A DNA stretch of 64,000 nt from Microbispora sp. H11081 (GCF_012999535.1 NZ_JABBWV010000003.1:62001-126000), one strand, 5' to 3'. Positions 7,753 through 16,976 are shown, counted from the stretch's first letter. Numbers and translations are program-made. Notes: generated by a model from the letters alone, not told the origin.

Positions 7753-8979
7753 GTGCGGGTGCGGTGGACACGCGACGACGAAGTATGGCGGCTGGTCTTC
7801 CTGCTGGACGCGGAGGACGAGACCACGGGATCCTGCACCGACGGCCAGCCGATCGAGCTGCGGACCAACTCCTGTCACGTCCGCACCGGGGCCGGTGGGG
7901 CGTCACCGCATCCCGACCTGCTCGCCGTCGCCGCGTGGACCGTCGTCGCGCCGTGGACCCGGCGACGGGTGACCTTCGACCGGCCGATCTCCCCGGGGCT
8001 CGCCGAGGCGCTGCGTACGGGATGGGGCGTGGACGCGGGACCGGTCGGGGCGGATCCGCGGACTGGGGCCCGGCTGGCGATCTCCTACAGCGGGGGCGCG
8101 GACTCGATGGCGGTCGCCGCGATGTTCCCCGAGGCGCCGTTCGTGCACTTCCAGCGGGTGAGTCACCCCCGCGTGCCCAACCGGTGGACCCACTACCGCT
8201 CGGAGGTGCTGGCCCAGCTCGTGCACAGGGCCGGGCGGGAGACGCACCTCGTCCAGTCGGACCTCGAGTTCGTGCTGAGCCGGCCACGGCCCGGGTTCCC
8301 CGAGCATCACGCCGTCACGGTGGGGACCCTGCTCCTCGCCGACGACCTGGGTCTCGGGGGCGTCGCCCTGGGCTACGAGATCGGGTCGCGCTGGCTCGGC
8401 AGCGACCGCTACGTGAACCGGTACACGCCCGACAACCCCATGTGGGCGGCGGACGGCAGGTGGGGGCGGCTGTACGCCGCCGCAGGCGTCCCGCTGGTGC
8501 TCCCGGTCGGGGGCGTGAGCGAGCCCGTGACCATGCGCCTGGCGCTCGGCTCCGACCTCGCGCACCTGGTCCGCTGGTGCCTGCGGGGCGACATGTCGGG
8601 ACCCTGCCAGAAGTGCGGCAAATGCCTGCGCAAGGAGCTGATCCTGGCCGCCGTCGAGGGACGCCCGCTCAAGACGACGCTCACCGCAGACTCGGTCCCC
8701 GCCCGGCCCTGGCAGCAGCCGCCGCCGTACGCTGGCCAGGAGACGATCGAGTACGGCTGTGCGCGGGTCCCGGGCATCGAGGCCACGCCCTTCGCGAAGG
8801 CGGCGGACCACCTGGGGGCGACCGTGGAGTCGACCCGCTGGATGGACCGCTGCTACCCACCCGCGATCGACGAGACGCCCGAGCCCTGGCGCGAGCGGGT
8901 CGGCGCGTACATGCGGGCGAACGTCGGGCTGATGACCTCGGCGCAACAGCGCCAGGTGGAGACATGGGCGGCGGTATGA
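7753..8979 (+). CDS. PP-loop ATPase-like protein with CxxCxxC motif
   Basis: The 408-residue product has an N-terminal domain of about 100 residues with no recognisable motif, then a PP-loop, SYSGGADSMAVAAM, with SGGADS at residues 113-118, the signature of ATP-pyrophosphatases that adenylate a substrate (QueC, TilS, MnmA, asparagine synthetase type). Near the C-terminus a CQKCGKC cluster (Cys285, 288, 291) resembles the zinc site of QueC. The SGGxDS order and downstream cysteine cluster suggest a QueC-like nucleotide- or acid-activating enzyme, but length and the rest of the sequence differ from QueC and no queuosine genes are nearby. The last four bases (ATGA) overlap the start of the M55 peptidase gene, so translation is coupled. 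The GTG start is six bases after the coiled-coil gene. The reaction is unknown. Confidence 0.75.
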   Translation: MRVRWTRDDEVWRLVFLLDAEDETTGSCTDGQPIELRTNSCHVRTGAGGASPHPDLLAVAAWTVVAPWTRRRVTFDRPISPGLAEALRTGWGVDAGPVGADPRTGARLAISYSGGADSMAVAAMFPEAPFVHFQRVSHPRVPNRWTHYRSEVLAQLVHRAGRETHLVQSDLEFVLSRPRPGFPEHHAVTVGTLLLADDLGLGGVALGYEIGSRWLGSDRYVNRYTPDNPMWAADGRWGRLYAAAGVPLVLPVGGVSEPVTMRLALGSDLAHLVRWCLRGDMSGPCQKCGKCLRKELILAAVEGRPLKTTLTADSVPARPWQQPPPYAGQETIEYGCARVPGIEATPFAKAADHLGATVESTRWMDRCYPPAIDETPEPWRERVGAYMRANVGLMTSAQQRQVETWAAV

Positions 8980-9818
8980 AGATCTACCTGTCGGTGGACA
9001 TGGAGGGGGTCACCGGGCTGACCGATCCCGAGGAGATGCACCTCGGGGGCCGCGGGTACGAGCGGGGCTGCGAGCTGATGACCGGGGACGCCAACGCGGT
9101 CGTCCAGGGCGCCTTCGACGCGGGCGCCGCGTCCGTGCTGGTGAACGACGCGCACGGGTCCACCAAGAACCTGAGGATCGACCTGCTGGACGAGCGTGCG
9201 ACGCTGGTCAGAGGGCCGGGCAAGCCCCACCGCATGGGGCAGGGGCTGACGCCGGACACGGACGCGGCCTGCTTCGCCGGCTACCACGCCCGCGCGGGCG
9301 TGCCGCACGGGGTGCTCAACCACACGTGGATGGGCAAGGAGATCCACAACGTCTACCTGAACGGCGAGATCTGCGGCGAGACCCGGCTCGTCGCGGGCTT
9401 CGCGGGCTCGATCGGCGTGCCGGTCGTGCTCGTCACCGGCGACGAGGCGGTGTGCGAGGAGGCGGCGGAACTGCTCGGCGACGTCGAGACGGTGGCCGTG
9501 AAGAAGGGCATCGACAAGTTCTCCGCCGAACTGCTGCCCCCTGCCGTCGCCTGGCGGCGCATCCGCGAGGCCACGGCCCGCGCACTGGGCCGGCTGCCGC
9601 GTTTCCGGCCCTACGTAGTCGAGCCGCCGTACACGCTGGGCGTGGAGTGGAACTCCACCGCCATCGCCGCGGCCTGCTCGATCGTGCCTGGCGTGCGGCT
9701 GGCCGGGCCCAGGCACACCGAGTTCACCACGGACGACTACCACGAGATCATGGCGTTGTTCGGCATCTTCTCCATGATCGGCGGTCAGGTGGCCTGCGGC
9801 AGCGGCCGGTACGGCTGA
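8976..9818 (+). CDS. M55 family D-aminopeptidase (DppA-like)
   Basis: This 280-residue protein belongs to peptidase family M55, zinc D-amino-acid-specific aminopeptidases of the Bacillus DppA type, which form a decameric ring in the cytoplasm. The expected metal ligands are all present: Asp8 and Glu10 in LSVDMEG, His60 in NDAHGST, His104 in FAGYHARAG and Glu131 in LNGEICGE, with the catalytic His116 in LNHTWMG. It therefore is probably active on D-Ala-containing or similar peptides, possibly from cell-wall turnover; some family members have other amide substrates. The start ATG overlaps the stop codon of the PP-loop gene, tying the two functions together. In frame the sequence is open upstream, but homology starts at this ATG. 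Confidence 0.9.
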   Translation: MKIYLSVDMEGVTGLTDPEEMHLGGRGYERGCELMTGDANAVVQGAFDAGAASVLVNDAHGSTKNLRIDLLDERATLVRGPGKPHRMGQGLTPDTDAACFAGYHARAGVPHGVLNHTWMGKEIHNVYLNGEICGETRLVAGFAGSIGVPVVLVTGDEAVCEEAAELLGDVETVAVKKGIDKFSAELLPPAVAWRRIREATARALGRLPRFRPYVVEPPYTLGVEWNSTAIAAACSIVPGVRLAGPRHTEFTTDDYHEIMALFGIFSMIGGQVACGSGRYG

Positions 9819-9895
9819 CACCGGGCCCCTCGTTCCCCCGGCGTTTGCGTAAGGTGGTCACCCGATCGCACGAGCGCGTCGTCAAGGAGGGCTGA

Positions 9896-10411
9896 ATGCC
9901 GCTCGCATGGGTTCCCGCGTCCGACCGGCCGGATCTGCTCGCCGATCCGGTCGCCAAGGCCGTCGCATCTCTCGACCTCACGGTGGAGGTCGCCGAGATC
10001 GATCCCGCGCTCTCCGACACCGCGGCCTTCTGCGAGCGGTACGGCGTGGCGATGGAGGACTCGGCCAACTGCGTCGTCGTCGCCGCGAAGCGGGGCGGCG
10101 AGACGCGGTACGCCGCCGTCATGGTGCTCGCCGCCGCGCGGGCCGACATCAACGGGATCGTGCGCCGCCACCTGGACGCGCGGAAGGCGTCCTTCGCCCC
10201 GCAGGCGGAGGCCGTCGAGCTGACCGGGATGGAATACGGCGGCATCACCCCGATCGGGCTGCCGGAGGGCTGGCCCGTGCTCGTCGACGAGAACGTGACC
10301 CGGCGGCCGTTCGTCGTGATCGGCAGCGGCGTCCGCCGCTCCAAGCTGGCGCTTTCCGGCGAGGCGCTGGTCGCGGCGACCCGGGGAGAGGTCCTGGCGC
10401 TCACCGTCTGA
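9896..10411 (+). CDS. YbaK/EbsC-family aminoacyl-tRNA deacylase-like protein
   Basis: This is a 171-residue single-domain protein of the YbaK/ProX (INS-superfamily) fold, which hydrolyses mischarged aminoacyl-tRNAs such as Cys- or Ala-tRNA(Pro). Features seen are the early NCVVVAAKRGGETRYAAVMV strands near residue 58, the conserved GGITPIGLPEGWPVLVD loop near residues 119-135 and the VVIGSGVRRSKLALS segment near 146. The match to the free-standing actinobacterial YbaK-like proteins is good; the exact tRNA specificity cannot be told. An excellent ribosome site, AAGGAGG, precedes the ATG, and the gap of 77 bp from the M55 gene contains no terminator, so read-through from the upstream operon is possible. 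Confidence 0.85.
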   Translation: MPLAWVPASDRPDLLADPVAKAVASLDLTVEVAEIDPALSDTAAFCERYGVAMEDSANCVVVAAKRGGETRYAAVMVLAAARADINGIVRRHLDARKASFAPQAEAVELTGMEYGGITPIGLPEGWPVLVDENVTRRPFVVIGSGVRRSKLALSGEALVAATRGEVLALTV

Positions 10412-10438
10412 CCATCCCGGGGGAACCCGTACGCGTCC

Positions 10439-10459
10439 CCGCTCCGTTGTGCGGAGCGG
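10439..10459 (+). terminator. hairpin terminator after the YbaK-like gene
   Basis: A perfect 8-bp stem (10439-10446 with 10452-10459) and a 5-base TTGTG loop lie 27 bases past the stop codon. There is no U-run, as is common in high-GC actinobacteria. A TATGGT hexamer at 10503-10508 in the remaining gap may be the -10 element of the first kinase gene. Confidence 0.55.
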
Positions 10460-10517
10460 AGATGTGGCGCGATGGTTCACTCATGGGTGTTCTTTTAGTC
10501 GGTATGGTGCTTAGGCA

Positions 10518-12701
10518 ATGAATCACGACGACCGACTGGGCCCGTACCGCCTGCTGAGGCGGCTCGGTGAAGGCGGCATGGGCGTGGTTCACCTCGCGCT
10601 CGACCCCCAGGGCAGGCAGGTGGCCGTCAAGGTCCTGCGCTCCGAGGTCGCGGGCGACGACGTCGCGCGCCGGCGCCTGTCGCGCGAGGTCGAGACCATG
10701 CGGCGGGTGCGCGGGCCGAACATCGCCGAGGTCGTCGACGCCGACGTCACCGGGCGCAGGCCGTACATCGTCACCCGCTACGTGCCGGGACGGCCGCTCG
10801 ACGAGGTCGTCAAGAAGGACGGGCCGCTGGCGCTCGGCGCGCTGCTCAAGGTGGCCGTCGGGGTGGCCCAGGCCCTCACGGCCGTGCACGCCGCCGGGGT
10901 CATCCACCGCGACCTGAAGCCGGGCAACGTGCTGATGCTGGATGGCCAGCCGGTGCTGATCGACTTCGGCATCGCCCAGGCGGTCGACGCCACCCGGCTC
11001 ACCCAGACCGGCATGTTCATCGGCACGCCCGGCTACCTCGCCCCGGAGATCATCGAAGGCCACGAGGCGGGGCCGCAGGTGGACGTGCACGCCTGGGCGG
11101 GCACCGTGCTGTACGCCGCCACCGGCCTGCCGCCGTTCGGCAAGGGCACGCTGGAGATGATCTTCTTCAACATCACCTCCGGCCGGGCCAACGTCGAGGC
11201 GGCCCCCGCGCCGATCCAGCCGATGCTGCGCGCCGCGTTCAACCGCGACCCGGCGAGGCGGCCGACCGCCGCGGAGCTCGTACGGCGGCTCGCGCCGCTC
11301 CTGCCCCAGACTCCCGGCGGCAGGCCCCGGGTGCCCGACGAGATCACCACGGTGCCGAACGTCGACGACACGAGCGGCCAGCAGGTGCCCGCCTTCGGCC
11401 CCGCGGGCGGCCCGCCCACCGGTTCGCCGGCGACGGGCCCGCCCGCCGCGGGCGGCCGCGAGGAGTTCGTCTCGCTGCTGCGCGAGACGCCCCAGGCCGG
11501 CCAGAGCGGCGACCCCTTCCCGACCGTACGGGTGACAGGAGAGGACCTGCGCAGGGCGGGCCTGGGACCGTCGGCCACACCCCCGAGCACGCCAGGGAAC
11601 CCGGCACGGGGCCCCGCGGAGGGCGACATCCCGACCCGGGCGGCCCCGCCTCGCGCCACCGGCCAGGCCGCGTTCCACAACGCCCCAGGCACCGGGCAGG
11701 CTCCCGTGTCCGGCCCGGTCGCCGGTGGGCGGCCCGTGCCGCCGCGCGCGGACGAGTGGCAGACGCCGATGGTGCGCCCGGAGGGCGACGTCCCGACGCG
11801 CCGGGTGACCTCCGAGGAGATGCGCCAGGCTGTCACCGGCGACCTCGCGGGACCGGGCGGCGCGGCGTCCCCGCATCGAGCAGCAGGTGACCGTGCGGCA
11901 GGTGACCGGGCGGCCGGCGATCGGGCGGACGCGGCGGCGCGTGAGCGGGCCTTGTTCGGCAGCTCGCCGGAGATCTACGAGCGCACCCCGCACATCCACC
12001 AGCAGAACCCCGTGCCCTACATGCAGACGGCGCACGTGCCGCCGCCTACCGTGCCGCCCATGCCGTTCCCCTCCGGAGGGCTGCTGCGGCGTTCGAGGGC
12101 GTACGGCGTGGCGAGCGCGCTGCTGCTCGTGGTGACGACGTCTCTCGCGGTCCTGGCGCCGCTGCTGGTGTGCCTGGTGGCGCTGCCGCTCGTGGTGCTG
12201 CTGCGGGCCGCGGACATGGCCCAGCCGCACCTCAACACCCGTCGTCCGGCTGGCGCCGCGGCGGCCGACGTGCTGCGCGTGCTCGGCCGTCCGGCCGAGC
12301 TGCTCAAGTCGATCGGCGTCACGATCGCGCTCGTGCCGTACGCGCTCGTCCTCGGGCTGCCGGTGACGCTGCTGCTCACCGTCCTCGTCGGCGGCACGCC
12401 CGCGCTCCGGATCGCGGCGCTGAGCTGGGGGATCGCGACGGCGTTGTGGACGATCTGCGCGGGGCCAGGCGTGGTCGGCCCGAGCAGGCAGATCCGGCGG
12501 ACGCTCGCCTCGCTGGTGCCGGGCGAGGGAGCGGCCAGGGCTCTCGCCTGGGGGATCGGCGCGCTCGCGGTGCTGACGGCGGCGATAGCGCTCTCCACTC
12601 TCCTGGGTAAACAGACAGCAGGGCACTTCTGGGGCCCTGTCGACGTTCTGTCAGTACAGGAACGGCTGGAAGAACTGCGCAACCAGGCGGGAAATGGGTG
12701 A
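10518..12701 (+). CDS. membrane Ser/Thr protein kinase (PASTA-less, Pro-rich) 1
   Basis: This 727-residue protein is a Hanks-type kinase. Kinase motifs run in order: glycine loop LGEGGMGVVHLAL (16-28), catalytic Lys38 in VAVKVL, HRDLKPGNVL near 133, DFGIAQAV (magnesium-binding DFG) near 153, and the GTPGYLAPEII activation segment. After residue about 265 comes a long low-complexity Pro/Gly/Ala linker, containing a triple AAGDR repeat near residue 455, and a C-terminal domain with four or so hydrophobic helices (about residues 535-700). The kinase domain would be cytoplasmic. No PASTA or other extracellular sensor is present. Its C-terminal membrane domain resembles that of the next gene in layout, pointing to tandem duplication. 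Partner and substrates are unknown. Confidence 0.9.
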   Translation: MNHDDRLGPYRLLRRLGEGGMGVVHLALDPQGRQVAVKVLRSEVAGDDVARRRLSREVETMRRVRGPNIAEVVDADVTGRRPYIVTRYVPGRPLDEVVKKDGPLALGALLKVAVGVAQALTAVHAAGVIHRDLKPGNVLMLDGQPVLIDFGIAQAVDATRLTQTGMFIGTPGYLAPEIIEGHEAGPQVDVHAWAGTVLYAATGLPPFGKGTLEMIFFNITSGRANVEAAPAPIQPMLRAAFNRDPARRPTAAELVRRLAPLLPQTPGGRPRVPDEITTVPNVDDTSGQQVPAFGPAGGPPTGSPATGPPAAGGREEFVSLLRETPQAGQSGDPFPTVRVTGEDLRRAGLGPSATPPSTPGNPARGPAEGDIPTRAAPPRATGQAAFHNAPGTGQAPVSGPVAGGRPVPPRADEWQTPMVRPEGDVPTRRVTSEEMRQAVTGDLAGPGGAASPHRAAGDRAAGDRAAGDRADAAARERALFGSSPEIYERTPHIHQQNPVPYMQTAHVPPPTVPPMPFPSGGLLRRSRAYGVASALLLVVTTSLAVLAPLLVCLVALPLVVLLRAADMAQPHLNTRRPAGAAAADVLRVLGRPAELLKSIGVTIALVPYALVLGLPVTLLLTVLVGGTPALRIAALSWGIATALWTICAGPGVVGPSRQIRRTLASLVPGEGAARALAWGIGALAVLTAAIALSTLLGKQTAGHFWGPVDVLSVQERLEELRNQAGNG

Positions 12702-12712
12702 CGGGGGACGGC

Positions 12713-14653
12713 ATGTCGGCTACTGAGGCTCCCGAGCGGATCGGGCCCTACCGGCTGCTGCGGCAGCTCGGCGAGGGCGGCATGGGGGTGGTCCATCTCG
12801 GCCTCGACACGGAGGGGCGCGAGGTCGCGGTCAAGGTCCTGCACCCGCATGTCGCGACCGACCTCAAGGCCCGTGACCGGCTGACCCGCGAGGTCGAGAC
12901 CATGCGGCGGGTGCGCAGCAAGCGCGTCGCCGAGGTGTTCGACGCCGACCTGGCCGGCGCCGCGCCGTACATCGTGACGAGGTACGCCCCCGGGCGGACC
13001 TTAGAGCAGACGGTGCAGGAGGAAGGGCCGCTCAGCGACGACGGCGTGATCCGGCTCGCGGTGGGCCTGTGCGAGGCGCTCGTCGCCATCCACGCCGCCG
13101 ACGTCATCCACCGCGACCTCAAGCCGGCCAACGTGATGCTGGTGGACGGCGAGCCGCTGGTGATCGACTTCGGCATCGCCCATCTGGTCAACGCGACGCG
13201 GCTGACCCAGACGGGGATGTTCGTCGGCACGCCCGGCTACCTCGCCCCGGAGATCATCAGGGACACCGAGATCACCCAGGCCGCCGACGTGCACGCGCTC
13301 GCGGCCACGGTCTTCTTCGCGGCCACCGGCAAGGCGCCGTTCGGCTCCGGCACGTTCGAGTCGGTCTGCTACAACATCCTCGAAGGCAAGGCGCAGGTGG
13401 ACCTCGCGCCTGCCTGGCTGCGGGGCTGGCTGCGCCTCGCCCTGGCGACCGACGCATCGTCGCGCCCCACCGCCGCGGCGCTGCTGCGGCACAGCCGTTC
13501 GCTCGACCCCACGGTCACCGTTCTCCAGGAGAGCGCCGTGGAGGCGCCGCGTGACGGCGGGACCCGTCTCCTGGACGGCACGCGCGTGCTCGACGACGTG
13601 ACGCGGATGGACACGGGCGCCCGGGTGACCGGTGGCGGCGCGAGCCGGACCGGCACGCCGCCGGCGAACGACGACAGCTACTCCGACCTGTTGCCGCCGG
13701 TGAACTACGTGGAGCCGGAACGGCAACGCAGGGAGCCCCGGGGGCCCAGGCAGCGCCGCCCGGTGTCCGCGCCGCCGCCCGCGCATCCGCAGGCCCCGCC
13801 GTACGGGCAGGCGGGCCCGCCCCCGCCGTACCAGCCCGCGCCCTATCCGGCGGCGCCGTACCAGCCGGCGGTGTACCCGCCGCCGCCCTACCCGGACCAG
13901 CGGGTGGCCGGCGCGCCGGAGCCCCGGGTCGCGCCGCCGCCGGCTCCTGCCGCGCCGTACGAACCCGAGCGGAAGCGGGCACCCTACCGGGCGGCGCATC
14001 CGGTGCTCGGGGCGCTGCTGCTCGCCACGCTCGTGGCGCTGGCCTGCCTGCTGCCGGTCATGGTGACCCTGTTCGCCGTCGTGGCGGCGCTGTGCCTGCG
14101 GGTGGGGCAGTACCTGCTCGGCGACCTCGCGGAACGCCGGGCCGCGCGGGGCGCGAGCGGGACCGATCCGCTCCTCGCGGTGCTCGGCACGCCGTGGGCG
14201 CTGATCAAGGCCGGGCTGGCGACGGTGGTCCAGGTGCCGCTGGCCGCGATGTTCGCGATGTGCGCCTGGGGCGCTTTCCACTACCTCGGCGGGGTCAGGC
14301 CCGACCCCGCCGCCGCGTACGCCGCGGGAGCCTTCGTGGCCGGGCTGTTCCTCCTGCCCGGGGGGAAGGCGCCGCGCAAGGCCGTTTCCCGGACGCTCAG
14401 CGCCGTGATCCGGAGCCCCGGAGCGGGAATGATCGTGACGATCGCGGTCGGCACGGTCGCGCTGTTCGCGGTCATGACGGCACTGTCCGCGGACGCCTCC
14501 TGGGTCCCCTGGCGGCCGCCGTCCGTGGCGGTGGACCACATCGTCGCGGATCTGAAGGAGAAGGGCCAGAACACGGTCGTCAACTTGATCGGCGGCGTGG
14601 TCGGGGACCTGATGGACAGGATCGGCCTTCGGTTCCTGACCTTCTGGACCTGA
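12713..14653 (+). CDS. membrane Ser/Thr protein kinase 2
   Basis: This 646-residue protein is the second of three tandem kinases. It has LGEGGMGVVHLGLD, catalytic Lys41, HRDLKPANVM, DFGIAHLV and GTPGYLAPEII, so all catalytic motifs are intact. A Pro/Tyr-rich linker (repeats of the APYxPAPYPAAPYQPA kind, residues about 355-420) leads to a C-terminal block of hydrophobic helices with a cytoplasmic-looking RAARGASGTDPLLAVLGTPWALIKAG loop, parallel to LRVLGRPAELLKSIG in kinase 1. The ATG at 12713 is preferred to the GTG at 12698 because a GGGGGA ribosome site precedes it by a few bases. It begins 11 bases after the stop codon of kinase 1, so the two are one transcription unit. Confidence 0.9.
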   Translation: MSATEAPERIGPYRLLRQLGEGGMGVVHLGLDTEGREVAVKVLHPHVATDLKARDRLTREVETMRRVRSKRVAEVFDADLAGAAPYIVTRYAPGRTLEQTVQEEGPLSDDGVIRLAVGLCEALVAIHAADVIHRDLKPANVMLVDGEPLVIDFGIAHLVNATRLTQTGMFVGTPGYLAPEIIRDTEITQAADVHALAATVFFAATGKAPFGSGTFESVCYNILEGKAQVDLAPAWLRGWLRLALATDASSRPTAAALLRHSRSLDPTVTVLQESAVEAPRDGGTRLLDGTRVLDDVTRMDTGARVTGGGASRTGTPPANDDSYSDLLPPVNYVEPERQRREPRGPRQRRPVSAPPPAHPQAPPYGQAGPPPPYQPAPYPAAPYQPAVYPPPPYPDQRVAGAPEPRVAPPPAPAAPYEPERKRAPYRAAHPVLGALLLATLVALACLLPVMVTLFAVVAALCLRVGQYLLGDLAERRAARGASGTDPLLAVLGTPWALIKAGLATVVQVPLAAMFAMCAWGAFHYLGGVRPDPAAAYAAGAFVAGLFLLPGGKAPRKAVSRTLSAVIRSPGAGMIVTIAVGTVALFAVMTALSADASWVPWRPPSVAVDHIVADLKEKGQNTVVNLIGGVVGDLMDRIGLRFLTFWT

Positions 14654-14689
14654 CCCGCGGCGGTCCCCGTACGGCGAAGCGGGAGGCAC

Positions 14690-15949
14690 GTGGTGGGCAC
14701 GTCGGAACAGCTGGGTCCCTATCGTCTCGTCTCCGCGCTCGGCGCAGGGGGGTTCGGCGAGGTCCATCTCGCGCTCGATCCCGACGGGCGCACGGTCGCC
14801 GTCAAGGTCCTGCATCCTCACGTCGCCTCCGACGGCTTCGCGATCGCCCGGCTCGCCCGCGAGGTGGAGACGATGCGGCGGGTGCGCGGCGGGCACGTAG
14901 CCGAGGTGCTGGACGTCTCGCTGTCGGGGGAGCGGCCCTACATCGTCACCCGATACGTGCAGGGCAGGCCGCTCAGCACGGTCGTGGCCAACGACGGTCC
15001 CGTCGAGGGGGCGGGCCTGCTGCGGCTGGCCCTGGGGCTGGCGGAGGCGCTCGAGTCCATCCACGCGGCAGGGGTCGTCCACCGCGACCTCAAACCGGCC
15101 AACGTGATCGTCTCCGACGGCGAGCCGTACGTGATCGACTTCGGCATCGCCTGCGCGCTGGAGTCGGCCTCGGTCACCGCGTCGGGCGCGGTGGCGGGCA
15201 CGCCCGGCTATCTGGCTCCCGAGATGCTGGAGGGCGGGGACGCCGGGCCTGAGGCCGACGTGTTCGCCTGGGGGGCGACGCTGGCCTTCGCCGCGTCGGG
15301 GCGGCAGCCGTACGGCACGGGGCCGGCCGCGGCGATCGCCTACCGGGTCGTCCACCGAGAGCCCGACCTGTCGGGGGTGCCGTCCTGGCTCGCCCCGCTC
15401 GTGGAGCGGTGCCTGAGCGCGGACCCGGCGGACCGGCCCGCGGCGGAGGAGCTGACCGGGCTGCTCAAGGAGGCGGCGCCGGCGCTGGACGGAGCCGGGC
15501 CGGCGCGGCGCGCGCTGTCCGACGCGCAGACCCAGGAGTGGCGGCCCGGTGACCGGCGGCCCGCCGCGGGGCGGCGGAGCGCTCGCGGGCCGTCGCGGAG
15601 CCCCCGGCGGGGCGAGGTGGACGACGCGCGCGCGGCGCGGAGGGAGAAGCTGCACCGCCGCTGGGTGATCGGCTCCGCGGTGGTCGTCGGCCTCTTCGCC
15701 GCCGCCGCCCGTGCCAACCTGCCCGAGGTGTCGCTCCTCCTGCTCGTGCTCTACGGCATCGGGCTGCTGGTGGACGCGGGGTTCGGGTTGCTGGCCAGGT
15801 CGGGGCGGCGGCTCCTCGTGGACCTCGCGGGCGGCGCGGGGGCCGTAGCGGTGTGGGCGCTGCTGTCCGCGCTGTTCAGCACGACGACGCTCCTCATGGC
15901 CGTCGGGACCGTCCTGTTCCTGCTCGTGATGCTCGTGTTCGCGAGCTGA
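14690..15949 (+). CDS. membrane Ser/Thr protein kinase 3
   Basis: This 419-residue protein is the shortest of the trio. The kinase domain (residues about 10-265) has LGAGGFGEVHLALD, Lys39, HRDLKPANVI, DFGIACAL and GTPGYLAPEML; the activation segment reads SVTASGAVAGTPGY instead of the TRLTQTGMFxGTPGY shared by kinases 1 and 2, so it is the most diverged copy. A short Arg/Asp-rich linker is followed by about four hydrophobic helices up to the C-terminus, without the duplicated membrane domain of the others. Two GTG codons in tandem (14690 and 14693) are possible starts, both served by GGGAGG a few bases upstream. It lies 36 bases after kinase 2. Confidence 0.88.
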   Translation: MVGTSEQLGPYRLVSALGAGGFGEVHLALDPDGRTVAVKVLHPHVASDGFAIARLAREVETMRRVRGGHVAEVLDVSLSGERPYIVTRYVQGRPLSTVVANDGPVEGAGLLRLALGLAEALESIHAAGVVHRDLKPANVIVSDGEPYVIDFGIACALESASVTASGAVAGTPGYLAPEMLEGGDAGPEADVFAWGATLAFAASGRQPYGTGPAAAIAYRVVHREPDLSGVPSWLAPLVERCLSADPADRPAAEELTGLLKEAAPALDGAGPARRALSDAQTQEWRPGDRRPAAGRRSARGPSRSPRRGEVDDARAARREKLHRRWVIGSAVVVGLFAAAARANLPEVSLLLLVLYGIGLLVDAGFGLLARSGRRLLVDLAGGAGAVAVWALLSALFSTTTLLMAVGTVLFLLVMLVFAS

Positions 15950-16022
15950 AATCCGCTGCCGCCCTTCCCATCCACGCAGGCGGCTGAGATCCTTGACGTC
16001 CGCTTTATGTGAGGATGTCGAC

Positions 16023-16976
16023 ATGCTGTCCCGAGTCGCGCTGGCCGCCGTCACGACCGCCGCGGCGTTCGTGACCATCCCCCAGGCCGCGGCCGAGGCC
16101 GCGCCGGCCCCGGTGATCCGTTACGCGGGTCTCGGGTCCTGCCCGCGGGCCGATGGCGGACGGCAGGCGTGCGGGCCGTTGAAGCTCTGGCTGAGCAACG
16201 GCCGCATCGTGGCGCTCCCCGGGGCGCGCAGGACCGTCGCGCCCGGCGAGTACACCGTCGCCGCCGTCGTCGCGGTCTCCCAGGACGGCGCCCATGCCGC
16301 GTACTTCTCGGGGAAGGACGGCGTGCTCAACATCTGGACGGCCGCCACCGGCAGGGCGCGTGAGGTCCCCGCGGTGACGTGGCCTGACGACCTCCAGATG
16401 AACGCGCTGACCCTCTCTCCCGGCGCCCGGTTCGTCGGCCTGCGCGGCGCCGACGCCGCCGACCGGGAGATCGAGCGGGTCGTGGACACCTCCGGCGGCA
16501 AGGTCTTCACGCTGCCGAAGGGGTACCAGTCCTGGGACTTCAGCCCGGACGGCAAGCGCATGATGGCGGGCGACAACCGGACGGCGGTGCTCTACGCGAC
16601 CGGCACCTGGTCGGTGAAGTTGCGGCGATCCGTCTACATGCGGGGCGACCTCGGCCCCGACGGCGTCACGGTGGCCTCGCCGACGTGGACGAAGACCGGC
16701 GGCTCCGTCAAGAACATGATCCGCACCCGCAACCTGGCCACGGCGAAGAGGAGCAGCATCCCCATCCGGCTGCGCGCGGGCGAGAACGCCCTGAAGGCGC
16801 GCTGGGACAGGGCGGGCCACCTCGACGTCCTGACCCGGTCGGACAAGCAGGTGCGCGGTGATCTGCGCAGGACGCACACCTGGTATCGGGTGAACCGCGC
16901 CACACACCAGTTGCGCCGGATCGACTCGTTCGTCATCCCCTCCTCGGTGGGGGGCTACGTCCTCGCCGGCGGCTGA
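16023..16976 (+). CDS. secreted TolB/WD40-like propeller protein
   Basis: The 317-residue product begins with a Sec signal peptide (MLSRVALAAVTTAAAFVTIP, cleavage likely after ...QAAAEAAP, about residue 27). The mature part has repeated strand patterns typical of beta-propeller proteins (AVSQDGAHAAYFSGKDGVLNIW, LTLSPGARFVGLRGADAADRE and WDFSPDGKRMMAGDNRTAVL, each SxDGxxxxF/L), and an N-terminal pair of cysteines (SCPRADGGRQACGPLK). I do not recognise a named family. The ATG at 16023 is supported by GAGGA about eight bases upstream. It stands alone between the kinases and etfBA; secretion may be linked to signalling, but that is speculation. Confidence 0.7.
   Translation: MLSRVALAAVTTAAAFVTIPQAAAEAAPAPVIRYAGLGSCPRADGGRQACGPLKLWLSNGRIVALPGARRTVAPGEYTVAAVVAVSQDGAHAAYFSGKDGVLNIWTAATGRAREVPAVTWPDDLQMNALTLSPGARFVGLRGADAADREIERVVDTSGGKVFTLPKGYQSWDFSPDGKRMMAGDNRTAVLYATGTWSVKLRRSVYMRGDLGPDGVTVASPTWTKTGGSVKNMIRTRNLATAKRSSIPIRLRAGENALKARWDRAGHLDVLTRSDKQVRGDLRRTHTWYRVNRATHQLRRIDSFVIPSSVGGYVLAGG

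Noticed and set aside
13001..16078. Very long open frame on the minus strand opposite the kinase genes
   Set aside because: It is an antisense frame produced by high GC content; composition is Arg/Gly/His-rich without motifs, while the plus strand shows complete kinases.
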